Part shown: in pieces, positions 33,640-46,900 of the stretch
Layout of the letters: every line of letters starts with the position of its first letter
How positions within the stretch are numbered: the first letter of the stretch is position 1
Assembly: GCA_007922305.1 (NCBI GenBank)
Contig: ML677335.1
Span: 36,381,545 to 36,445,544, forward strand
Direction: 5' to 3'
From: Dermatemys mawii
Lineage: Eukaryota > Chordata > Testudines > Dermatemydidae
Length of the DNA stretch: 64,000 bases
Notes under the pieces: generated by a model
Database searches by the model: none
What the model saw: only the letters and a program-made list of their open reading frames with translations
What the model was told of the DNA's origin: nothing
Translations under genes and position numbers: made by a program

Positions 33640-36600
33640 AAAAAAAGGGAAATTTTATCCAAAATACTTTCATTAAAAGAATATTAAGGTCACAAAGCCA
33701 AGCACTCAAAGTTAAAAAATGCCGGAACTGAATAACTACCCATTTATCAAATTAGGCAGGCGTTTTGTGGAAAACATAGTAAGCAATCTTGTAATTAAAT
33801 ACAGTATACATAATGGGACCAAATTAAGGTCACACAGGCATCCTTAATTCAGGCATTTGCTAGCTAATATTCTTTTCAGGTCATGGTTTTGGATACAGTA
33901 TCATACACTTATAACAAGTGGACCAGTAATTATGTACGTACTCCATATTTTCACAAGACCGGTCCAGCTCTTCCTGTGCACTGTGGGATCTTTACATGAT
34001 TCTGGCAGTGCAAAGCAACCCTAACACCAGTAGATTGGCGTCTTGAGGATTCTCCCCACTAGGGGAATCTTTGGATGGCAAAGAGTTAGTGGTTCCTCTC
34101 AGCAACCAGTGGAAGGAGAGTAACTGGAGCATCTGGAGCACATTGAGTCTTGTCAAGGGAATGGCCCTTCAAGCCTACAGACACCATTGCTGCTATAGTT
34201 AACACCAAATAAGACTGGCAGGACATTCTTACCTACTAGCTACAGGGCATGAACTGTCTTTACACTAAACTTCTGTGTTCCAGACACATATTTTCTCCTT
34301 GGTTATTTCTTGCTCCAATATGTTTTCATAGCTATAAAGTTTCCCACAGAAAGGCAGCACCTGTCTAGTACTGTAGTGTGAGGTTTTTCACTAGGCCATC
34401 CTTTCTGCATTCCCCCCTGACAATCAGGAAGACAGGAATTAAGCTGGGAAACCACTGATGGATTTTACAGTGAGTAACAAATTGCAATAATAAATACATT
34501 ATTTGTAACATTTAGCTTGTGGTGGAGCTTAGAGGCCAACTACAGTCAGAGAGTGTCCAGGAGATGCTACAGAGGACTGATCTGAAATAGAGGCTTGTGA
34601 GCAAAAGTATTTCATTTGATACTGCTAATGCCAAAGCTACTGGATACTTAAAGCATAACTAAGTACAGTAAAGACCATTACAGAAAGATTCTTCTTGCCA
34701 ACTACAAAGCACTCACACTGCAGCCAAGTTAGGCTTTTGGTTTGTTTGTCTGATGCTGACATTTAAAGTAAGATAAATCAAAAGTAGAAGAAAGTGAGTG
34801 TGTTTAATTAGCAAATTAACTGTTCCATTTAGATTTTTTTAAAGGTAGTTTAACAGCACCCACTGAGGAATAACCTCTTAAAGCACATATTTATCTAAAC
34901 ATAGGCATGGACCAATTAATCTACAATAGACGAGGGATATGAATTGCTTTTGACATGCAAAATGGCAAAAGAAAATAAGAAAATGCAAAGCGGCATAAGT
35001 ATAATTTAATTCATGCAATTAGCAGGAAAATAGATTCATTCCAATCTAGTATTTCAACTGAGAAAGAGATTAGAAGTCTATTGCTCTACAACTAGGAATA
35101 ATACACTAAGTGTTCCAACCAAGTAAATTCATTTTCTATGGAGATAAAGCCTATCGTAAGTAACAAGTGCAGTGGGTTATTTGATGTCCACTCATCCCCA
35201 CCAAGCAATAACTTTTGAGTATTAGTCCTTTCTGGGGAATTTTCTGAGAAAAAAAAATCAGTGGCCTGAAATAAAGTTATTTCCTTGGAAATGCCTGGGT
35301 CTTTATTGCTATTGTAGCGTTAATATATAAATAAAAGAACTAATAATATATTTATTGTCTTGCTTTGAAAGAATGATGGTCCTGTGGGGAAAAACACCAT
35401 CGGAAGGATGTGCTTGAAGTCTAAGATTTATTGTATGGAATTCTGTTTGAGAGCAGGTTTTCACAACTCAGCTGAAGTGTTTATTTTCAGTATTGCCCTG
35501 TAAGTTATAAGCAAAACTAAGTTTCAAGTAAAAAAAAAAAAAAAATTTCAGCAATAAATAAACTGAAGCCAAACACTGAGGGCTGGTATTTTTTTAAAAA
35601 AAAATATTGCTGCTTTTTCATTTATAATTCAGAAGCAAACTCTCACTGTCTAATTTAAAAGGTGGCAATAAATTTAAATTGAACATCGAGGGTTAAATTC
35701 TAATCTCAGGCTCTCCAGACATACAAGAAAGGCTTTTGTGTTATGTTGCTAGATTGTTGCTGTTCACCTGACAATGTCTAACTGCTGCAGGAAACAAAAT
35801 ATTTTAAACAAGCTGGTGGATTTTTCCTGTGCTGCTTTCAGAGATTTCACTTCCTGAAGGTGTACCTTCTGATGAAAATTACACAAACCGATGTGTAACG
35901 AAAGGTGTAAAACTAGCAGTTCAAGCAGTGTGGAAATACCAACCTGATTGTAGAGCTGGTTTTTAAAAGGTAATTTTACCTACCACTTTTCAGACTCTTG
36001 TTTTACTATTATGTTGGCTACGTAAAAGAGCTTTAATTCCTGTGAAACTCCATCCTCAGCTTAGTTTACTGGTGGGATGTTGCTCTTCAGACATTATACT
36101 AAAACATTACTAAACAGTGCTATTAAACACTACACCCATTGTATGAGTAATCATCTTGCACATATATGGGGCATTACGATTGGACTGTCATATATTAAAA
36201 AAATTGGCCAGCAGATGTATAATTTTCTAATAGTACACTGCTAGCAATAAGACCCTCTGAAGAGGCATTATTCTTTTAATTTTTCAAACCCTTTTGTGGA
36301 GATTTAGCAAAGTGGGTTTCATTATTTATGTGTTTATAAACATGTACCCCTAGTATTTGGATGCAGTGATTGAAAACACTTTAAAACATTACAATTAAAC
36401 CACTGAAATCTAGACTATAACAGCAATACTCATTAAGACAGAGAAATCTGCAACTTGAAGACATCCTCAACAACCCAGCTCATGAGGGCGAAAGAAAACT
36501 TTTAAACAGACATATTTAAAGTCTGTGGGAGTCAAACAGATAAAAATCTAGTCACCAATCTCAAACTGTAACATTTCCATTGGAGTTGTGCACAAAAATG

Positions 36601-37560
36601 TGACCCTGTAAATATGTCAAGGGGCTGCACAGTGATTCTCTGTACTTCACATCAGGGCTTTGGTGTGTGGCTATTGGTAGCGGGAATTCTTAGTGGGTAA
36701 CTGTTGGGAACGGAGAGAGTCAGCATGAAGGAAATGAGGGGAAGAGGAGAAAGTGGGTTTTTCCATTTGTTTCTTTATGCTTTAAAGAAAGTCCAAGACC
36801 AAAACCTACTAGGTAAGTGTCCCTTTGCTCCCACACTTTGGGGTTTATATAGGGCAAACACTTGGCTATGACCCACTTCTGGTTCTGAAAAACCAAATCC
36901 TAGTTGGCTAAATTTTGCAAAACTACAATTGATCTCTTCTCCAATTTGTCTTATTTCTGGCTGGTTTAAAAATAAAATCTGTGAATTATTATATTTTTGG
37001 GACTTCAGGGGATTCAGTCCAGTCAGTCATTCTTGTAAGATCATTCTGATTTCTTCTCCAATGTCTTGTGATTAAAAACACTGATACCGACACGTTAATG
37101 ACACAATGACAAAAGTTAATGCAAAGGCTAACAGACAGTGTCTCCCACCATAGACCATTTCATAACATTAATAATACAGCAAACATCCATTAATATGGAA
37201 TTCAATATCCAGGAGGCACAAGCTGTCAAAACTAGGTAGCCAAAATTATCCTTCACGTACTTTTAAGCCTCTCACTACCCCTGATGCCCAGAATAGAGAT
37301 TGTATCAGGGACGGTTGTGAAACTGCATTCCCTACAAAAGAGGGCTGGCATGTCACCAGATACTGATTCCACCAGCAATCAGTTCCAGGTCAGTGAAGCA
37401 AGATGCCTTTTCAAAGCCACTTCCATCTGGGAGAGGAGCAAATATTTACGTTGCTAACCTGTTTTCTTGGCATACAGGTATGCAAATATAACTGCAAATA
37501 TAGATTCATCATTTGCATGACTTGAAATTTCAGGGTTATGAACAACGTAATTTTAAATAT
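33640..37560. other. repeat-poor, ORF-free block
   Basis: About 3.9 kb without a recognisable transposon and without any open frame of 60 codons on either strand. It is AT-rich with many AATTA, TTTAATTAG and ATTTAT words, for example TTTAATTAGCAAATTAA near 34,803. A-runs occur at 35,530-35,545 and 35,593-35,605. Elsewhere in the window a mobile element usually turns up every one to four kilobases. It may hold conserved regulatory DNA, but this is inference. Confidence 0.45.
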
Positions 37561-37794
37561 TATTTATACCCCTACCATTGCTAGACTGAATTCATTAACA
37601 AAACCAAAACCTGCCATTTTTATTGCTTCAGAAACCATGCCTACACTGCACCAATATAAAAGATTTAGAGAAAAATACACTTTGTTAGTCTGGGGTTTGA
37701 GATGGAGACACACATGAATTGTCCAGCATCCTACTGATATTATACAAATAAAAACAAGACCCAAGCTTTCCAAGCAACTCATGATTTTGGGTGG

Positions 37795-37868
37795 CAACTT
37801 GAGGCACCTAAAAAGGGGCCTGATATTCAAAAGGAGAAGACTGAATACTATCTGAAGATTAGGCCCAA
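37795..37868. repeat. palindromic MITE fragment (GGGCCTGATTTTCA family)
   Basis: GGGGCCTGATATTCAAAAGG on the left and ATCTGAAGATTAGGCCC on the right are inverted with respect to each other. The core is partly lost. Confidence 0.5.
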
Positions 37869-38029
37869 AGTGCTGCAAGATGGGAGTTCAAACACGGAGC
37901 CTCCTCAGGTAACGAGTCACTTAATAATGTAGGCCTAAACAAATCACAAAAAAAAACACGTCAAGAAAACAATAAGTCTCAACCCTTTAATATTCCTGGA
38001 AAACAAAACAGAAGTGGGGTACTCTTTGA

Positions 38030-38300
38030 GGCTATGTCTACACTGCACTCAGGGAGTGGAATTGCAGTGAGTGAAGACACACTGGAACTAGCTTCAATCT
38101 AGATAGCACAGATATTGGAGCAGGGAAGCTGCAACATCATGAACTTCAGTACAGTCTGTTGACGCCCATCCATATAATTACCCTGGGTCCTGAGTGGGCT
38201 TGTACAACCTGTGCTGAAGTCTGTGCTGCAATAGCTTCTTGGTACCCGAGCTAGATAGATTAAAGCTCTCTCGGGTATGTCTATACCTGCTGCAGTCACT
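38030..38300. mobile_element. MITE, right end truncated
   Basis: The left end GGCTATGTCTACACTGCACT is intact. Near the right, CTCGGGTATGTCTATACCTG and CTGCAGTCACTCC match the usual late segment of this family, but the closing inverted repeat is missing. Confidence 0.65.
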
Positions 38301-39860
38301 CCTAGATTGCATACCTTTAAGTATCACCTAGCTTTAAGAATCCCACAACTCTCATCTACCGCAGCATCCACTGAGACACTCCCCACAATTCCCCCTCACC
38401 CAGTCAGCTAACCAGATAGTCACCAGTTTCTCCTGGTTTCTCTTAACAACCCCACCCAATGATGCCAAGTTTTGTACAAACTTCCAGTTCTAGTCCTACC
38501 ACTGCTTGTAAATATATAAATCTGCAAATTAGCTGAACTAATCTGCATAAAGTGTCACATGGAGCTGCACAAAACTTGGCAGTTTTGATAACATTGTAAA
38601 ATAATATAACTTTTGCACGTCCTACATCTTTAATCCAAGGCCCAAGCACTTTGCGAACACTAATTAAGCCTCGTAGATTTACTACACTCTGTCAGTAGAT
38701 TCATTTTTGATCAGTTCTTATAGATAGGCTATCTGCCTGTATCATAAATTTTACTCTGCTGTTCCTCAGTAAAGCTTATTTTCTGCTCATCAGCATCATA
38801 ATGAAAATATATGAAAGCCTATAATCAAAACTAGCAATTTTATTTTGGTAAAAGAAACCATTTCCAAAAGCCAGAATGTTTAGACTTTTTAAAAGCTAGT
38901 TTAAATCTTGAACTTATTAGTTTCATAACGTGTAGATTTAAAAAAAATATATAGGTATAGTGTTGTACTAATGTTTAGGTTCTGACTCAGGCAAAAAAGT
39001 CTTAGAAATTTCTCACTTGAGAAAATGTTTCTGGGTTAACTCATCTCATTGTCCATTGGCCCTGTAGATAGGTACTAGCAGCTGTCCACATAGATCTGAA
39101 GCAAGATCAGGGCCTCCACGGCCCCTGAACATAGGATGATTATCCTCAACTGCAATATACAATTTTTGAATCATTATCTAGATAGATTAGATAGATAGAT
39201 CAGATAAATACTTGGTTGCAAACATCCCTGATCTGGGGGGTGGGGGAAAATTTTTACAACTTTAAAAAGAAAGAGTCAAAGGTCCCAGCTAACTCTTCAT
39301 TCTGAAAAGGTTCAAGGTTCAAAATCCAAAGATGACTGTGTGGACCAGCTACATCTATCAGGTGTTGCCATTGGTCTTCTCAAAGCAATACAATGATTTC
39401 TGTGATAATTTAGCAATGCGGGGTTGGGGGAGGGAGAAGGGGAAGTTATTCTTGGTCTGAGGCCTTGAACCAACCAGCAAGAATTTTTCAAATTTTATAG
39501 ACAACAAAAGCAAGCATTTTCAGTGGAAAAGGTAGTTGACCCTAAGTCACAGTATTAAACATCTGTTATGGAAAATTCTTTTCAAGGTTTTAGTTTTTAG
39601 GTGGGATCATGTAGTGCTTCTCATCTATCAAGGCTATTGCTTTAGAAGTGAGATAAGAAAGCGTCGTCTTGCTGCACAGGCAATATTGATATTCCAGTAC
39701 ACTCCAACAGAAATCAGTTCAAATAAATATACTGCAGTGAACCTATCCACATACTTTCAATGGAATCCTCTCAGATAAATATATAATCAGAATGATTTTC
39801 AGAAACGGATGCTCAATGTGAGACATAAAACTATAGTTACCTGTATTTAGCCTTTCAATG
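38301..39860. other. unique non-coding DNA
   Basis: A degenerate GATA/AGATAGAT repeat lies near 39,178-39,207. Nothing else is assignable. Confidence 0.4.
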
Positions 39861-39861
39861 G

Positions 39862-39950
39862 TTCTGAATATGGAGCAGATTCTACTGAAGTCAGTGATAG
39901 CAACGGGTGCTCAGCACCTTTGAAACTTATTTAGGTAGCTAACTGTGCAT
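39862..39950. repeat. palindromic MITE fragment (GGTGCTCAGCACC family)
   Basis: CTACTGAAGTCAGTGATAGC followed by GGGTGCTCAGCACCTTTGAA is half of a palindromic repeat. The relative at 41,118-41,190 carries CAGCACACCTGCTGCTCCCA. Confidence 0.45.
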
Positions 39951-40039
39951 TTTTAAGCCTCACTTAAGGCATCTTCTCCCCACCCCTCCAAGTCTTAGCC
40001 AGACCTTGAAATTATATATATTTATATTATTATAAGCTA

Positions 40040-40480
40040 GGATATATATCTGTGCTTAATATTAACCACTTCCCATTGTAGGACTCTGTTTTCAGTTGCT
40101 TATAACTCGGCTAAACTGTCATCATTCAGGTTGTCTCAGGCTCAATTTTTTTCTTGCAAGCTTTCAGCCAAAATGGTTCAGTCATTTTGAGAATGAGTCC
40201 AGGGAAATGTAAATTGTTTTGCTCATGTTAAAAAATTTGTGAGACCTTCTTTGAATAGCTCTAACACCTGCAAGTTTTGGACCCAAGGTTTTGAATTTAT
40301 GGTTTGCGGGGGAGGGGGAGAACCTTTGTGTCAGGGGTGTAACTATGGTGGTCCCCAAGAACATCTGCCTGAATTTGTCCAAGTTATAAGCCTTTGAATA
40401 AATCACATGCTCAAAGATTTCAATGTTAGCAGCTAAATTCTCTGAAGATTCCATCCTCACTAAATATTCTTGAGCCTCTC
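40040..40480. repeat. unnamed interspersed repeat, copy 2
   Basis: This longer copy of the repeat at 32,795-32,900 starts with TTAACCACTTCCCATTGTAG and continues through GCAAGTTTTGGACCCAAGG. A 92-codon minus-strand frame inside it (40,182-40,460) has no recognisable domain. Confidence 0.45.
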
Positions 40481-40599
40481 AACACCTATTGCTGAGCATC
40501 CCCTCACAGCTTCTAGTGCTCCATGCCACGCCTAAGAACTGTGGAGAAATAAGCTGTCTGATTCAATTGCAGAGGGGACAAAAGCTGGATGGTAGAGTG

Positions 40600-41050
40600 A
40601 GGGAAAGGCGTGTATTGGAACAAGGAGTCTGGTGAGGCAGACTGGAGAGAGAAAACTGTAACTAGGAGTTGAAGGAGATGGGGTGACTAGGACTGGCTGT
40701 CATGGAACTGGGGTGGGGGACAAAAGCAGGAGACACAGGTCTGACAAGGAGCTGGGGGAAGGATGGGTCTGGCTGAGTAAAAGACACTGGGATAAGGAGC
40801 CAAGAAGGTGGAGTGCAGAGACAGATTTGATGAGGGTGTCCACGAGGGAGACAGAGAACTGGGAGGGGCAGAGAGGAGCTAGAAGGAAGAGCTGTGACTG
40901 GAAGTGGGGAAGGAGAGATTGGGACTCAGTGCACATTAAGGGTGAGACTATGACTGGCTGGGCAAGTAGATTGAGGTTACGATGAGAAACTCGAGGAGAC
41001 TGGGACCTGATTAGATCAATGGGACTGGGACAGGTTGGAGGGGATGAGGC
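40600..41050 (+). repeat. purine-rich degenerate repeat
   Basis: Imperfect units around GACTGGG/AACTGGG recur (GACTAGGACTGGC, GAACTGGGGTGG, GAACTGGGAGGGG, GAGACTGGGACC). The plus strand is strongly G/A-rich. The open frames of 75-100 codons follow from this bias. Confidence 0.5.
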
Positions 41051-41117
41051 AGGTGTGCCTGACTTTTCAATCTTAACGCTCTTTTAACAGTGATGTATGT
41101 ATAAAATGTATACATAT

Positions 41118-41190
41118 TGGCTTGATTTTGAAAGGTTCAGCACACCTGCTGCTCCCATTGACTGGAGCAGGACATGTGGGTTCTCAATAC
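41118..41190. repeat. palindromic MITE fragment
   Basis: TTGATTTTGAAAGGTTCAGC, CTGCTCCCATTGACTGGAGC and GTGGGTTCTCAATAC are the blocks of the GGTGCTCAGCACC palindromic family. Confidence 0.5.
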
Positions 41191-41429
41191 TTCATATAAT
41201 CAGCCTAATAATGTACATAAAACACACAATATACCCATGTACTATATATGTAATATGTACATATAGGTGCATGCACAGGAATGTCTGTTCATGTGGCATA
41301 GAATGTTTGTTGGCCCTTATTTGAGGTGACTTCCATAACAATTTGCAAGCACTGTTAGATCCTTCTTACTGAAGGGACCTATCGTGTTTTGTAAGTTGAT
41401 CTTTTCCAGCATGAGCGACTAATACAGAC

Positions 41430-41545
41430 TTTGTCCTCGGTCCCTCAAACACTCATGCATGTGCTTGACATTAGTAGTTCCACTGACTTTGATGGGACTA
41501 TATATGAGATTAAAGTTATCTGCAGGATTGGGGCCTTTACTGTTA
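41430..41545. repeat. palindromic MITE fragment
   Basis: GCATGTGCTTGACATTAGTA, CCACTGACTTTGATGGGACT and GCAGGATTGGGGCC are the second half of the family seen at 7,195-7,300. Confidence 0.55.
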
Positions 41546-42399
41546 AAGGCAATTAATGAAAAAAACTCCAAAGATATTTGCTTATCTATATGAATGACAA
41601 TGTGTTTAATGCAAATGCATCCAGAAACATCAGGAGGAGACATATTTAAATTAATGAATTTGCAGGAGATTACATAAGGTCAGAATTGGGCATATTATGA
41701 CCAGTGTTTTTTTGAAATTATAATACCAATATAGCATACAGATCCATTAGTGATCTCCTGTTCAGCATGTTATCTCTATTTCAAGTGCTTGAGTTTTTCC
41801 ATGGATTTTACTTTAAAAAAAAAAAAAAGACCCGGGGATCTAATTATAGGTCAAAAATAATGTGGTCTTGGAGTTCAATTCCTGTATGGTGGAAATAGAT
41901 CTGTTATTTCAGACACTGAATCACCTCCCCCAAAGAAAAGCCTGTGGGGAAAGAATCCTCTAACAGATATTCTGACTGTAGTAGAGTTGCAGATTCTAGC
42001 TTCCTGTTGGAATGCAAAGCTTCACTGCTGAGGCATCCTGTTATCAGATGCTTAAACACTGAATGAAAGTGCAGTGGGATTACTGCCAAGTTATACTAGC
42101 AGGTGAATTCAGTTAGCTCCAATCTGAATTGAAGGGGTCAGATTTTGTCTCTTTCTCAAAGACTGAAGAAATTAGGATCTGAAGAAGAGAATATGGAAGC
42201 AAAACCCTAAGAATAACCAGCTCTAGGATGATTGTAGTTTGGGAATGATTGCACTAACAGTAAAGACAAACCCCAAGAGTAGGTGGTTTGGACTATACAC
42301 TTAAATATATGAAGGTGGGAACTCCAGCTGTTCACACAAAGATATACTGGTATCTGTGGAACCTGAATACACAGTCCTGATGCATATGCACAGAGGAAA
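41546..42399. other. unique non-coding DNA
   Basis: An A-run lies at 41,814-41,828. No gene or repeat recognised. Confidence 0.4.
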
Positions 42400-42512
42400 C
42401 CCTGTTAGGTTCATTTACTCGGGGCACCTGGCATTGGCCACTGTCGGTAAGACAGGATACTGGGCTAGATGGACATTTTGTCTGACCCAGTATGGCCTTT
42501 CTTATGTTATCT
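42400..42512 (+). mobile_element. CR1 LINE 3'-end fragment
   Basis: GGGCACCTGGCATTGGCCAC, ACAGGATACTGGGCTAGATG and CTGACCCAGTATGGCC, then CTTATGTTAT, are a sense CR1 3' end. Confidence 0.85.
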
Positions 42513-43184
42513 ATTGAACTGCAGGAACATGAAAATAATTTAATAGCCCACAAGACTTCAGTACAGAAAATGAAGATAAATACAGTTTGCAACTGAAATT
42601 GCCAAAGGAGTTGAGGTAGGAATTTGGGGAAGACTTTCATCTCTAGCCTTGCAGAAGATTCATGTAAGCTACTAGGTGATTCAGCAGCTGGGAAAGATAA
42701 AATCCTACTCCAAATAACTCTACTGTTCCAGTTGCTTCTCTCAGAGTTTTTCCTTTCTTAACGTAGAAACAAAGATTAAAAAACACACAACGTGAACAGT
42801 CTCACAGACCCTCAGGATAATGTCTACAGGGCTTCAGAACACAGACCTTGTTTGAAAGCACCTTTTCCCCAAGAGGCACAACAAGCCCACTTCTTGGTCC
42901 TTCCGTGGTCCAGGGTCTCTCCTGCCTAAAAGTCTGGAAAGCTTTATCTGCAATGGCCTGGAAGGCATGTGACCTTTTAATCATAACAGTCATGCAAACA
43001 GTCCCATCTCTCACCCACAGAGATCCCTAATACCACATCAGAGTAGTCACCTGGCTAGACTATGAGGGAAGAGTTTTCACATAATCAACACAACAACTTC
43101 CTGGAATACATCTGATGTTCTCCCACTCAGTTCCTGAAAAGAGCTGCTTATGAATTGTCTCATCTTTTTCCAGGACGGGTAGGA
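42513..43184. other. unique non-coding DNA
   Basis: Nothing assignable is seen. Confidence 0.4.
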
Positions 43185-43230
43185 GGGACAGGGAAGACGC
43201 GGGGTGTGGGGGGAGGATGGGGAGGAGGGG
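43185..43230 (+). other. G-quadruplex-prone G-rich tract
   Basis: GGG, GGG, GGGG, then GGGGGG, GGGG and GGGG are separated by mostly short loops. More than four tracts are present, so several quadruplex registers are possible. Confidence 0.5.
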
Positions 43231-43350
43231 AAACTATCTGCAAAACAGTTTCTATTTTCCTATTGAAAAAGCACAATTTCATTCTGGATCAATTCAGCAT
43301 TAATCTTCATCCACCTGTGCATCCACACTATATCCTGAGAGCTGGTCTTT

Positions 43351-43430
43351 GGGTGCCTAAGGGCTGGACTCCGGGTGCCTAAGGGCTAGACTCCCTGGTC
43401 AGACTACATCTGCCATGATGCACTACAGTG
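43351..43430. repeat. 22-bp tandem duplication plus half of a fold-back element
   Basis: GGGTGCCTAAGGGCTGGACT and its neighbour at 43,373 form two 22-base copies with one mismatch. The following CTGGTCAGACTACATCTGCC and ATGATGCACTACA match the left arm of the fold-back repeat at 58,973-59,113. Confidence 0.75.
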
Positions 43431-43862
43431 CTTCATGCAGACACAGACTCCAGTCAAGCCAATCCAAAACAAAATGTTCCAACTTTTCTGAAAAAGTTTT
43501 TCTCAACTTTCATTCTGCAATAAAGATTGATATTTTGTCTTTTCATGCTGACCCAAGATGAAAATAAAATGTAGAAATATCAGAATTTCCCAAGGGAAGG
43601 AAATTCCATTTTTCAATTTGGTATAGCTCTCATAAGGCATTCTTAGTTTATCAGATTACAGCCTGTAATAAAATGGTTGAAGAGGGAAAAAAAATCCCTC
43701 TGTTTGTAAGGTCATCCTCATAACCTGACCTCATACGGTAAGGCTTGGTTTGAATACATACACACACGAGTTTGTGTGCACACAGAAACTGAAGTGTGGT
43801 TTTAATTAGCAGGGGAAGTTTGTAGCTATCTCCCTGTCTAAAGCCAAGCAGGAGGAGGTCAT

Positions 43863-43900
43863 AAGAACATAAGAATAGCCATATTGGGTCAGATGAAAAA
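43863..43900 (-). mobile_element. CR1 LINE, extreme 3' end
   Basis: ATAAGAACATAAGAATAGCC followed by TTGGGTCAGA is the last ~38 bases of a CR1, antisense on the plus strand. Confidence 0.75.
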
Positions 43901-46900
43901 TCAGGGGTTATTAATTCATTGATATAATGTAATGAAGTATTTCATGTCAATAGCTTTATTAAAGACGGACAACAGACCACAAGAGTAGATACTGACCTAG
44001 GTATATGTTTACTTTTCCTACAACATTCTTTAAAACCAAGTGTTAACTATTCTGATTGTACAATAGGTGATTTCATAGACTTAATATTCAGTATTGAGAA
44101 ATATCAACCAGAACAATATAGCTATTTTTGTAAGAGTTTTGCACTGCTGAAGTGTATTTTACAAATAAATAGCTTCTCTATACTCCATGCTATTAAGTTT
44201 GCCATTATCAATTCAGGCAACATTTTCTCTGATTTCTGCATTACTTGCCAGAACTCAAAACTACATTACTCAAGCTCAAGGCTCAAGTTCCTGAGAAGGG
44301 AAGCCAAGTTTTTTCCCAGCACAAGGCTTTGGAACTCATTACTTGTAGTAAAAACCACCACATATTCCACAGCTTTCCGAATGAAGTGTAAAATCTTACT
44401 TCTTTGACTTAGCGTTCTCATCACCTCACACTTCCGAAAATGTAAGGAAGAAGAGAGGAATTTTAAAAAGGACCTTGTCTACATGGCTTCATGACCCTCC
44501 CCAGCTGAGATTTCCTCCCTGCAGGGGAAAGTTGAAGGTGAGAAGGAAACATGTAAATCGAAGGAACAGGAAAGGGTAGAATACAGAAGAATTGGGGAAA
44601 AAATTGCAATGGCCCCAATTGCTCTTAGGAACGTAAGTAGAAATTCGACCATTAACTTATTGTGATTTTGGTTTATTCATTCTTTGGAAGGTGCTCAGAT
44701 GCTACAAAAACCTGGATTAGATTGACTCTGGTACTACACATCAGTCTAAATTCTTTTGTTGGATACAGTGACAGGGTGAGCAGCAATGTGGGCTCTGCTT
44801 GTTTCAGTGACTATTTTGTGCTCCTGAAAGTGAGAAATTGAAAACATACCAACTACAGCCAGGCAGGGTGTCCTATAGGTGTTCACACACAATCCCGCCA
44901 AATGTACTTCAATTCCTGACTGACAACACACATTCCATTCCAGCCCATATGTCATCTCTGGGGCAGAGATTTCTGATCATGCCATACTAGGTACATTTTG
45001 TGTAACAAATGCACACACAGAACCAGGCTGAAACTCCTCACTGCTTATGTCCAGCCATAGGAAACATTAACCCAGCTCTCACCAGAGGTTTATGAACTTA
45101 ATCACTGTGCCACCAGCTAATACTTAGCTTTAACCAACTCCTGGAGCCACAAGGCATGGGTATGTCAAGTCAAATGTTACTGTTATACCCAGACAATTCT
45201 TCTGATATTAGTGCAGCTAAATAAGTATAACTACAGAATCGAGACTAGTATTTCTATTCTGATACAGGCATATTCTGCCAGAACAGGAGAAGCCCTCCAA
45301 CAGGCAAATTAAAACCAAAATGATTCTGTGCAGGCTCTACTGTTCATTAACCTTTCACTTCAGATATTGGAGGCTGGAAGTCTGCAAATAACTCATAAAT
45401 TATCCTGTCAGGGATTTAAAGAATAAGGCTGCCCAGAGGAGGTTCTGAAGCTGCCCCTTTCTTAGTTATAAAGGCATTTTTCATTTTCATGTTGATATAA
45501 ATATTAATGTGTTGTTGATAACACGAGTCGGCAATACAGTGACAGTTCAATCAACATGAACAGTGGAATGAATTGTATTACAAAATAATCTACTGAGTAT
45601 TGTTTTTGGCATACACATGAATCTTAATTACAGCCCTTCCAATTGCTCTAAAAAGAAGGCAATTGATTATCTCTCACCAGCTTCATTTCTTCTCCATCGG
45701 TAAAAGTTGAGGTAGGGATTCAACTTCCGACTACAGAGAAATCAATTGTGTGGGCAGAAACATACACAAGTATAACCCTTCTCTGCAAAGTGTTGCCTGC
45801 AACAATAGGTAGGGGTCCCTATTAAAATTAAAACACCATCAGCTCCAGCCCCCACTTAGAATTTCTGGAATCACTAAATAGCTTCCACTTGTAAGCACTG
45901 AATTTATGAAACAAGGAAAACTCTGTTAAGAGGAAATTAAACCTAACATCAAACTTGGGAAAAGACAGCGAATTATAGCTATATGACTGATCCATAAAAC
46001 ACTCCCCTTCCATGGTAACTTGCACCTGGTTCCCCACCTATCACTGAGAACAACCTCAAAGCAAGCATTGGTGTCTGTGGGTAGCATAATCACAGAGTCC
46101 TGAGGTGAGGCCTGGAGGAAGTGCTGCCTGGTTTTGCCCAGAAGCTTCACCAATCAAAGCAACTACAGTGACATCAGCTTTATATAGTGTCTGGGTAGGA
46201 GGATCTACACCAGAGTTCACTTAGCTCTGCTGCTGTTCTCTGGGCCTATTAAAGAAATGCCTCTGCATAATCTCCCATCACAATGTTCTCTGCAACTGCT
46301 CTCAAACTTAAATCCTCAGTCTGGGTCATCCCTCACCACAAAGTCCTCTCAATAGCATAGCATCCTTAGAGAAGGGGAGCCAGTAGCATACAGGACCCTT
46401 GAGAAGACTCCTTGTCATTGGTGATGCATTCTTTGTCACAAGATAGGAATCCCTCCCGCTTCGGTTCAGTTCCCGCATCAACCAATTTTGGCTTGTGCAC
46501 AGTTCTGTTGACTCCTCAAGTGTAACTGAAGGAGTTCTGGGAAGAAAGATTATGTAAATATAGTTGTACTTTTCTCTTACAGATGATGGAAGAGAACTAC
46601 TTCCCATCTGGAGCTGCTGAGTAATACCATATGCAGATGAAGCAGTTCTGTGGCCATTCCTCCCCTTGTTTGCCAACAGATGGGAGCAAAGCTCCTTATC
46701 TCTAGAGTTCAAAGCCACAGGACTTACATAAAGAATAGTAAACACTGCTCAGTGGATAAGGATGAGGAGTTGCGCTATTTATAAATTTGTGTATTGTGGT
46801 CCTGAAAGTGTTTGCTAGGAGCAGAGCAATTTAGGGGGAAGGAAGGAAGTCAAAATAAACAAACAAATAAATGTTTATTTAAAAATGTAAATGAACTTAG

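Noticed and set aside
46326..46745. 139-codon minus-strand ORF
   Set aside because: No recognisable domain, low-complexity composition, and no clear splice sites or promoter.
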